A stretch of DNA of 64,000 bases from Mastacembelus armatus (lineage: Eukaryota > Chordata > Actinopteri > Synbranchiformes > Mastacembelidae): assembly GCF_900324485.2 (NCBI RefSeq), contig NC_046651.1:14768605-14832604 (forward strand), read 5' to 3'. Below the pieces are notes generated by a model, which was given only the letters and a program-made list of their open reading frames with translations, searched no databases and was not told where the DNA came from. This document shows positions 55,500-64,000 of this stretch, piece after piece. The position numbers and the translations under genes were made by a program. Each line of letters opens with the position of its first letter. Positions within the stretch are counted from its first letter, which is position 1.

Positions 55500-58135
55500 T
55501 TTTACTGCTGAAGGACGGGGAAAGGTGTTACCACAACAAAACCAGCCGGCAAAGGGTCTTCATGCTGCGACCGTCGAGGGAAAGTAACGTTGGAGTTAGG
55601 TGTCTGATCGCTGCCTGTGTAAAATACATGTGCCGCGCTATGGTAGACTCACATGGAAAAACTTTTTAAATGATAACACTTGTATCTTCTTAGGAGCTCA
55701 TTCAGATACTCTGAGCTGTGTGTGGATTTAACTGTGGTAAAAGTAGGAAAATAGGTATATTTGAGTGAAATAACTGAGTCAAGTAACTCAAGCACTGTAT
55801 GGGTTGTATAGTCAGTCATTTTTCTTACCTTTCTGTTTTCTTACCTTCCCATGTGGTACTTTTCAGTCTTTATTTTTCTTTGTAGTTGTTTACTGCTCTT
55901 TCTATCAGTGACATATGAATCAGATGAAGACCAGGTTTCATCTGACCCTTTGTACAATTTTGAGGTACTTGAGTATTTCCATTTAATGGTACTCTCTATT
56001 TTAGTGCAATTTCCACTGCACTACAGCTTTTCGTAGTTTATTGTGTTATCGGCAGGCTACTTTACCTTAGGTATAGTATCTGACTGCCTCCTCTATCACT
56101 CTGTGTAGGTTTTGTTTGAGAACATTAATCAAATTACTGAGAATTCTTGGTTATTATTAGAAAGACATTTTTAAAAGTGGCCAAAATATGTGTAAACCAA
56201 AAAAGAACACAATTTTTAAAGTTAATTTACCCATACAACAGTGCTGAAGAACATGTGTATCTGATGAGTGCACTGAATATCCTTGCCAAAGGGCTCAGGT
56301 GCTTCTCATATTGGATTTTATCTTCCACAGGAGGTCTAGAGGTGTAAATATGTAAACGATCCAGCCCCAACTGACAAAAAGACCTTATCCAATTATCACA
56401 TCTTAAGGTCAAAGTATGGGGTTTAATTAGTTTAGTTAATAAAGAAGGTTATTTTAGGTGAGGAATATGATTAATATTCCAACACTGATAATGGAGTCTG
56501 GTAATACTTAAGTTTCATAGTTCTAATGGTACAGTTAGATTTGTAGTAAGTGACTATGCAGACGCAGACTTTTTTGAGTAATTTTATTACAAAATCTCAT
56601 ACAGTACATTGATCACATTAATTGCAAGTCTACTGATGAAGAAGTTGTGATTGATGGTTTCAATCAGGCCTGGCCAAAATTCACTAGGCTATAAGATATG
56701 CCACATGAATTAAATATTATGTGTGGTAAGCTAGGTACTAAAATATTATTTTTCTTTTTTGTGACTATTACTACTTGAAAAAACACATTAAGAAGAAAAT
56801 GACAAGGATATTGACATCCACAATACGATCTACACTCCAACAAGGCTTCAAAATTTATGAGGAAAATGTAACCTAGAAATTTAAGGACAGACCTTTAATT
56901 AAGAGATTTGATTGTTTAATTTCATTTGCAACAAAAGAGTAGGAGCTTGATGTGTGTGCATGCATGTGTGTGTAAATCAAGGATGGTTGATTGCAACTGG
57001 AGGAAAGGGAGAAGAGATGCAGAGAAAGACTGTTGTGTGGGAGAGGTGTTGACTTGTTTGTTTGGATCATGTGTCTCTTCAACAAATCATATCATCTTGG
57101 CAAGCTACGGACAGTGCAAACATGCCTCAATGAGGAATGTCAGAACCACCATTAGTGACAGCTTCTACTCTTAATTTTTTTGCAAATTTGAAATGTGATA
57201 TTCCTAGTAATCTCTGGGGGGAAAAAATGCAGCATGCCAGCCAGGATATGTGCGTGGATCTGGCCTGTTTGTGTGCACACCAATCAACCACTGTTATGAT
57301 TGACATGTTGGAGGATGAGGTTGCCTTGGAGACACAAAAATACAAAATGCCTTACATTCACTACAAATGGAGAAGCAAATCGCACTCCAGCTATCCATTC
57401 TTTGTGCTTTGACTTGCTGCACATTCTGTCATATCTGTCATTTTTATCCCATTGTCTTTTATCCTCCATTTCACACTCCATCTGCCCTGTCATATATGCC
57501 ACCCCATTATTTGTCTGGCACACTGTACTCTTTGCTGACCTGTCTCTTTTATTTCATTATCACTGGCTTAAGACACTCATTGTCACATCGCTTCCTGTGT
57601 ACCCATTCTCTTTCCCTATAGAGTCACTTGTTCACTTCTCCTTATATTTCACAGGTTTAAAACAGAATGCATCTAGGTCACACATCATTCTTGTGTAACT
57701 TGTACCATCTGGGTGCAAGGCTTAGACAAAGTGAAAGGCTGATAACCAGACAAACACACACACACACAGCATTTGCTGCAGTATACAAAAAGCATCTCTG
57801 CCAATGTTGTAGCCATGGGAATACAGTGTAAACAGCAGCCACTGTCAAAATTGGATTGCCTGTGCCTGGGTGTTTTAATAAATAAATAATTTTATGTATT
57901 TCTTTTTTGTATTCAAATGGTGTTGTTAAGGAGATAGGCTCAGAGCATGCTGGTTGAGGACAGTGATTGCAGATCATCGATACAACGGTCAGGAACTAGA
58001 CAGGCCTGCAGCTCAGGCAGGACAAAGGGCTGGGCACACAGTAGATCATTATTTCACAATGTGATCAGCAGCTCTGCTGGTTTGTTGAGTTTCCGATGTG
58101 GGTAGGGCTGTAGCTGTTTTGGTATAAATGCATGT
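55500..58135. other. cox7a2l–kcng3 intergenic region
   Basis: The cox7a2l promoter lies at the left edge. There is an AT-rich middle with a broken dispersed repeat at about 55729–56040. The right part (57,700–58,135) is likely kcng3 3' UTR on the minus strand, with a short CA run near 57755–57769. The 132-codon plus-strand frame at 57300–57698 has no recognisable features. Confidence 0.55.
55729..56040. mobile_element. Broken copy of CAGTGGTGGAA-type repeat
   Basis: AACTGTGGTAAAAGTAGG…ACTCAAGCACTGTA, then after an interruption TACAATTTTGAGGTACTTGAGTATTTCC…CCACTGCACTAC. Block order agrees with the left half of the common teleost element; an unrelated segment separates the two parts. Confidence 0.4.
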
Positions 58136-60722
58136 TCATTGAAGGATCTCCTCTGAAAGGCTGCGTGCATATCTGGCAGAGCGGAGTTTAAGTTCATGGT
58201 AGCACTGTACAAAACTATGGTAGATGAATGTAATGGGTAGTGCCAGGAGAACAATGCCACTCACTACACACATTCCCCCAAGCACCCGTCCTCCAATTGT
58301 CACAGGGTATACATCCCCGTACCCCACCGTTGTCATGGAGATGATGACCCACCAGGCGGCAGCTGGGATGCTGGCATAATCTTGGTTCTGTGTGCCCAAG
58401 TCCAAGCCATGCTCCAGCAACTGGGCAAGAGCGCTGTAGATTGCCATGGCGACGCAGACAAACACCATCAGCATGACCATCTCCCGGTAGCAGCGCCTGA
58501 GCGTCAGCCCCAGTGTCTGCAGACCCAGGAAGTGTCTGGCTAACTTCATGAGCCAGAACACACGCATCATCCTCAGCACCCTCAGTATCACCCCAGCGAC
58601 CCCGAGCCCAGCACCTGGCATCCCTGCCCCAGCCATCGCCATGGTGACGTAGTAGGGGGTGATGGCAATCACGTCGATGATGTTCAGTGGCCGACGGAGG
58701 AAATCCCACTTGTCTCTGGCCACCAGAAAGCGCACTATGCACTCTGCTGTAAACCAACCAATACACACTGCCTCCACTATCCTACAGAGAAAAGAGGAGG
58801 GGGAGAGGGGAGAAAAATGATTGGAACAGACTGTAAACAGGAAATAGCAGAAGAGCTACAGAGAGATATGGGTAATATCCGATGCTGTCAATGAGTATAT
58901 GAGGAAGAAGGAAGCAAAGCAGGGATACGTTAAATGATGGAAAACAGGGATGTGACGCAAGTGGACAGATACACAGTAAGAATGGAAAACTGCACAGAGG
59001 GAAGATTAAAAACCTTTAAAGAGAGTGTGACACTCGCAAGCACATGATTACCCCATTGATTAGCATAGCAGAGGCGATCAGACTTAATTAGAGTGAGGCA
59101 GTGCTTCTATTTGACATAGAAGCAGTCAGGCCAAACAAATATCACAGAGCCCAAAGATAACTACATCAGTGCAATTAGACCAAACCAAATTATAGAGCAC
59201 CAGAGTGAACTGCATCATCTACTGGCATTAAACTAAATTGGAATCCTTTCGACCCAGTACAAACTACATTATTAGTTGATTACCTAATCACTGTAACCAA
59301 TCCAAAACTCAAAACTGTGTGCCTGAGTGAACATAGTCTATCCTTATATAGAGACAGGCTGCCTCAGGCTTCACAGAGAGAACAGGCTGTGGCCAAAATC
59401 ATTTGGAAACAGAGGTGCACTTTTCACCCTATGGCCACAAACTGAAGCCAGCATGACTGCCTAAGTGCTGACTTAATTAACAGGTGATCCCTGTAAATGG
59501 CCTGATTCCTTTTTGTTTGCTTACCCTAATATATAATCAGTTCTACTTTCAACTCGTTGCCAACGAGAATATTATGAATCTAATATGTTTGTCCTTCTTG
59601 TGTATTGTACAGTGTAAACCTACCGAGCCAATAAAGATATTCAAATTAACCGTAGAGAGGAGGGGAGAGACTTGTTGGAGATAATACAGACTGGTTATTG
59701 ATTGGCTTCTTTGGGAACATGTCTGTACAGAGCCTAACCCAACCTCCTAATTAAGGTGGTAAGGTTAAAGGACAAATTCCCTTCCTTAAATCTGTTTAAT
59801 TGTGTTTTATATCAATCAATATAATTATTGCTTCAAAATAACTGTTTTGGGATATGAAAAATGGCTTTAAAGAGTTTGACCGCTGCCTTAATGTATGCAG
59901 GTGTGGTTGTCAGTGGGTTTATTTATTTATCATGACAAAAAGGTATTCCTGACTAATTTATTGAGGTCACTTTTACGCACGAGCCTTTAGAGTATAGTGT
60001 CACAGGATGTCCGCACACATCACGCCTAAACATTTATCAGCATCCTCGTGGCCATTCTTTGCGTCTAAACTTAACTGATCTTTGAATTTCGCCTACCTGT
60101 GCTCCTCCACAGTATTTCTCTTGGCTGTATCCCAGTCCGGCAAAGTGCTGGCACACAACATTATCATAGAAACAATCACAAAGATAACGGACACTGAAGC
60201 CAAAAGCTGCGCCGCCAGAGACGAGTTGGGCTCCTCGAATGCCTTGCGCATTTTCTCAAGCCATCTAGCTCGACCAGTGAGGACAGTCCGTTGCACCGAC
60301 TCGTCCGGGCTCTGGGACTCATCGGTCGACACTCTGATGTCCCCCTCCGACAGACTGTCCAGTCCGATCTCGGACATCCGGTCATCCAGGCGTTTCTGGC
60401 AGCAGGAGTCCAAGTGCGCGCTCTCCAGCCCCCAGTAGAGCATCTCTGAGTAGAAGGACAGCTCACACACTCCGGGGACAAAGCGGAGTTTACCGGAGCG
60501 CACGTACAACATGATGAACACAAAAGCCTGTGCGTGGCGGTCGAAGAAAAACTCATTCCGGTCCCGGTCGTAGTCGTCGCACAGTTCAAGGACCTCTTTC
60601 TCGGTTGCGCATGCATGCAAGCGACTGACGCGCCGGAGAGGGAAATCCCTTATCACCTCACGGCTGAAGGCATAGCGGGTCCCCCCTACATTGAGTACGC
60701 AGATGCTCTTCCCAAACTTCAT
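58136..60722 (-). CDS. kcng3: Voltage-gated K+ channel modifier subunit Kv6.3 (Kv10.1)
   Basis: KCNG3 is an electrically silent alpha subunit that does not conduct alone and modifies Kv2 channels at the plasma membrane. Two exons on the minus strand: 60722–60097 and 58781–58136, joined through a split Arg codon, giving 423 residues (human isoforms 436 and 425). The T1 domain (ICVLNVGGTRYAFSREVIRD) is followed by S1 near residues 180–200. The S4 (ILRVLRMMRVFWLMKLARHF) has a reduced charge pattern. The pore filter is TVGYGD at residues 360–365, and the S6 is LLALPITFIYHSF, lacking the second proline of the Kv1/Kv2 PxP hinge, as expected for a silent subunit. The S3–S4 linker (residues 257–272) is rich in Gly, Ala and Met. 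It is head to head with mta3 and next to cox7a2l, as in human. Confidence 0.96.
58782..60096 (-). other. kcng3 single intron
   Basis: A 1.3 kb intron with no coding signal. It contains a degenerate ~50 bp tandem array (about 59130–59340) and several TAATTA-type motifs. Confidence 0.6.
59130..59340. repeat. Degenerate ~50 bp tandem repeat in kcng3 intron
   Basis: Recurring blocks: CCAAACAAAT, CCAAACCAAAT, CTAAATTGG, CCAATCCAAA at the left of each unit, and AACTACATCA (59159), AACTGCATCA (59208), AACTACATTA (59261) at the right, 49–53 bp apart. Strongly diverged. Confidence 0.5.
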
Positions 60723-61601
60723 CTTGTCAGTCTCTCACCTAACTAAAAAACTCGTCGCAGTCCATTCCTCATTCCATAACAGGACTTTGGGCACTTGGGG
60801 AACAGGGGCAGGGGAGAGGGGCACTGTCTCCCCTGTCCCCCGGGGCGTGGTTCGCTTTAAGTGGAGGTGGCCCCGTCCAGAGAGTGTTAGAAACTACTCC
60901 CTCTGTCCCTCACTCTTCTCTTCTTCTCTGTAGCTTGTAGACGCAACTCTCCACCCCAGTCAGGGCGAGCCAATCCCACCACTGATGTCACATGCGCGCG
61001 CACGGACGCAAAAACTTGCAGGGACGGACGGTCAGAGCGCAGTTTTTTACGCACCAAGTGGAGAGTGCTTGAATAAATGTTAAACAGAAGATTAATGAAT
61101 TTTTTTTTATTATATTCTAATTAAAATGATTTGTGGACGTTCGCTGACTTGGCTGAATTTGATCTAAAACTTTAAGTGATCTTTGGATGGTCACCTGCAA
61201 AATATACTATTACAATAATGGCGGTATTTGGCTGAAATGACGCACACACAGAGTTAATATTGGTTATAAAAGGTAAAGGTGTGCATGTGCGTGTGTATGA
61301 GTGTGCGTGCCTGTGTTTGGGCGTGCGCGCCCCCTCCCAACGTCAGCAGTCGCTGGTTTTTCGGGTTGATCCGACTTCTTTTGGCTGCTGTGACTTCAGT
61401 GTATTGTTAAGGGTACTGTGAATCGCAGGAGGAGGGGGGGTTGAATTGTCAAAATCCTCCCGATAGGGTACACATCTGGAGCCTCGACGATCATAACTTA
61501 TCGCACCTTTTACCTTTTAAGAAATAGACTTTTATTGTTTTTATTAATTTATTCTATTTCTCTTAGTTTATGGTTTACGTTTACACTCCGGGAGGGCAGA
61601 A
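60723..61601. promoter_or_regulatory. kcng3–mta3 divergent promoter region
   Basis: 879 bp between the two start codons. GC-rich patches with G/C-box-like sequence lie at 60803–60850 and a GC-rich GTGTGCGCG-type stretch at 61300–61335. The middle (61070–61270) is AT-rich, so two separate promoters are as likely as one shared one. Confidence 0.5.
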
Positions 61602-63477
61602 ATGGCGGCCAACATGTACCGGGTCGGAGGTATGTATGTCAATGTGGATCTTTTTATCAAAGTGAAACCCTTCCAGTTTGGCCTCCCATGCGTTTCGTCT
61701 GGTGTTATTTCGGTTCGTTTGCATGTACCGCTGAGATACGGGTGTGCTGCACCAACACAGAAGCGTTAAGTCGGAGCAGGAAGGTGAGAGTTTCTAAATA
61801 TTTGGGATCCAAAATGGGCCAGGCCTCGCGTCTGTCGTGGCCACAGCAGCTAGCCAGCAGCTTGCTAAATGGCTAGCTTTCAATGTAAACATTTTGCAGT
61901 TGTGTGCACCTTCGCTTGTTTGTTTCTTTTGGCTAATTGAACAGAACACACGGAGGATCTGATGTGCTGCGGGACGTCTTGACGTGTGTTTAACATGTTA
62001 AATCGTTACCACGGGCAGTCTGAGGCTTCCTTTGTATTTGCCTCCTCTGGCATGCAGCCATTAGTACGAGCTTATTTAGCTAACGTTAGCACCAGCTCTG
62101 GCTTCGCTGATTAACATTATTGCAGCTCGGGCGTCGTTTTACACCATTTCAGCAACGCAGCCATGAAGCTCGGTGACATTAGACGCCGGGTCCGGCTGCA
62201 CTGTTCACCTGGATTCACCGCGGGGCCGCGTAATTAGCAAATTGGCTTCACTAGCTCGTTAGCTTGTTAGCAGTCTACAGGAATTCAACATCAAATTATT
62301 GTGTCGCTTCATGGCGTCGCTGCGTTGGCTCGGATTAAACCATACACCCTCTATTCATACACAGCCGAGCTGCACATCTATACCGAGGCCGGGAAGTAGC
62401 TTAAAGAGCGCAAAGGGTTGAGATGGCACATGAACATGACATTATTGGCAGTACTTGAATAAATATTTCTATATATTGTGCGTACGGTCACCTTTGCTGC
62501 TTTCAAGTACTCTTTGTAAAAATCCAACTCCTCAAACGTGTTGGTTCATTGAGGATGTTTTAAATATCTGAAATGATAATAAATCTTTTCTGAAACCTGT
62601 CTTTTTTCGTGTTGCCTCTTAATATTTTTTTTTGTAAATTTTATTGTTTCACTTTCTATAAAACATCAGAGCTGTAATTCATCACTTTACAGGACTACAA
62701 CTATAGGGAGGATTTGGATGATTTATTTGGACCGACTGACAACTCTGACATAGTTATCTCCTGACTGCGTTGTTTATGTGTCTGGAACCTAGTGTTTCTA
62801 ATATTTCAGAGAGCACCAGAAGGCAACATTGGCCATGGGCTCCATATTTTTTAAGGTTAATGTATGTCCTGTCCAGGCCGAGTTAAATCAGGCTGGATTT
62901 CTGTCTCCTCAGGCTCCTCATGTTTTTTGGAGCAGTGGAAAAACATGAGTTTGCTGTAACCTTATTGTTTTATTTGCTATACAAAAAGCATAACAGCATG
63001 GTAACTATCTCACAGGCGGTGAAAACTTTACAGGACAGATTACCTTTGCCTTGACCTGTTTAACTTTGCAGATGCTTATAAACCTCTTTTTTCTAATATT
63101 TTACAATTTATGATGATTTCTCATGTTTTGCTCCATGTTTACTCATACATATTAGGTGTCACTGTTGTTGAAATGTCATTAGTAGCATAACAATATGCTT
63201 CATAAAATGAAATAACACAGCACTGTAGGTTACTCAACTAATTCACAGAAGGCTGGGATTGGGATAGTGGTTAGTCTACAGTATTACTACAGTAATATTT
63301 AGATTTTTTATTTTTTTTTCACTTGGTCACAAACTCTTCAAGCATAACAGTGATATACAATGTCATCCGGTTTTACAGCAGCCTGATCAGTGTGCATTTT
63401 CTGTTGCAGATTATGTTTTCTTTGAGAACTCCTCCAGTAACCCTTACCTGATCCGCCGGATAGAAGAACTCAACAAG
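61602..63477 (+). CDS. mta3: Metastasis-associated protein Mta3, first two coding exons
   Basis: MTA proteins are subunits of the NuRD chromatin remodelling and deacetylase complex. Two coding exons are inside the window: 61602–61629 (MAANMYRVG plus one base) and 63420–63477, joined in phase to give [20 protein letters not shown] and then [12 protein letters not shown], the start of the BAH domain. The next exon lies beyond 64000. This N terminus is nearly shared by MTA1 and MTA3; the kcng3 neighbour decides for mta3. The first intron starts in CpG-rich sequence with many TTAGC/GCTAGC motifs. The remainder 63478–64000 is intron 2 with a GT run near 63657–63675. Confidence 0.9.
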
Positions 63478-64000
63478 GTACTGCAGAATTTGTCATTTTT
63501 GTCTGTTTTCCCCCCTTTTTATGCCTGAGGGTGAATAGCAAGGATTCTTCTGTTTCTGTCCCCACCCCTCTGTTTGCAATGATCTGTGGGCATTTTATGA
63601 CTAAAAGTGTTTAAAAGCAGCAGCTGGCCTACGTTTTCTGTCATTGATATTGCAGGGTGTGTGTGTGTGTGTGTAAGCACGAGAAATTCCTGTAATGAAT
63701 GTTTCACAGACTCGGATAGCTTTGAAATAACAATGCAAGACGTTTAACTATCAGCTGATGCTAGCTTTGAAAAGCAGTGTTGTCTGATATATTGTATGCC
63801 AATATTTGATCACTGTTGGACTTGCTTGCTTAAACTTATTTCATAGGTGTGTCACTTCAAGACAGTTAAGAACAGACTAAAATGTACATGGTCTTTTGTT
63901 TAAATACTACTGAAGCATGTTTAATTGGCACGCCTGAAAAGCCTCTCCTGTGTATTTGCGCTAAGCTGCGCAAATGAATGCTTGTCATTATTGGGTGGTG

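Noticed and set aside
57300-57698. 132-codon plus-strand open frame between cox7a2l and kcng3
   Set aside because: Hydrophobic only because the DNA is T-rich; no homology recognised.
58215-58766. 183-codon minus-strand open frame overlapping kcng3 exon 2
   Set aside because: Shadow of the real kcng3 frame in another reading frame.
60082-60438. 118-codon plus-strand frame opposite kcng3 exon 1
   Set aside because: Antisense shadow of a conserved, GC-rich exon.

Overview
This is ordinary vertebrate nuclear DNA and almost certainly comes from a ray-finned (teleost, probably acanthomorph) fish. Genes are compact and intron-rich with GT–AG splicing. CA/GT microsatellites are common, and several dispersed repeats have a teleost look. 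A gch2-type GTP cyclohydrolase sits beside the mismatch-repair gene msh2. I reconstructed ten protein genes exon by exon. Eight are complete. nrxn1 (last coding exon only) and mta3 (first two coding exons only) run off the window edges. I found no RNA genes, CRISPR arrays, viral fossils or prokaryotic-type systems.

Layout, left to right: nrxn1 3' end (+, 1–227); a 5.3 kb gene-free stretch; fshr (+, 14 exons, 5517–14126); a 3.6 kb gap; fbxo11 (+, 22 exons, 17692–26664); msh2 (−, 16 exons, 36848–28920), convergent with fbxo11; gch2 (+, 6 exons, 38606–40981), divergent from msh2; cript (−, 5 exons, 44478–43154) and pigf (+, 5 exons, 45046–47523), head to head across a 567 bp shared promoter; a 5.6 kb gene-free stretch; cox7a2l (−, 3 exons, 55499–53136); kcng3 (−, 2 exons, 60722–58136); and mta3 (+, 61602 onward), head to head with kcng3.

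The gene set matches human 2p21–p16.3 (NRXN1, FSHR, FBXO11, MSH2, CRIPT, PIGF, and COX7A2L, KCNG3, MTA3), so this is an ancient synteny block. Three differences stand out, judged from my memory of the human map. The human genes between FSHR and FBXO11 (such as LHCGR) and between FBXO11 and MSH2 (MSH6, KCNK12) are absent. gch2 is present between msh2 and cript. The cox7a2l–kcng3–mta3 block is inverted relative to the rest. The genes are not a functional operon. They are independent housekeeping or tissue-specific genes (synapse, gonad, ubiquitin ligase, DNA repair, pteridine synthesis, GPI anchor, respiratory supercomplex, K+ channel, chromatin).

The most interesting sequence features are these. 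The fshr transmembrane domain is split over four exons. A (CA)23 microsatellite abuts the gch2 exon 3 donor. Two related repeat copies lie in inverted orientation around the last gch2 exon. A ~36 bp tandem repeat sits inside the cript–pigf bidirectional promoter. An in-frame alternative donor is present in fbxo11, and a degenerate ~50 bp tandem array lies in the kcng3 intron. I see no evidence of a wholly new biological system.
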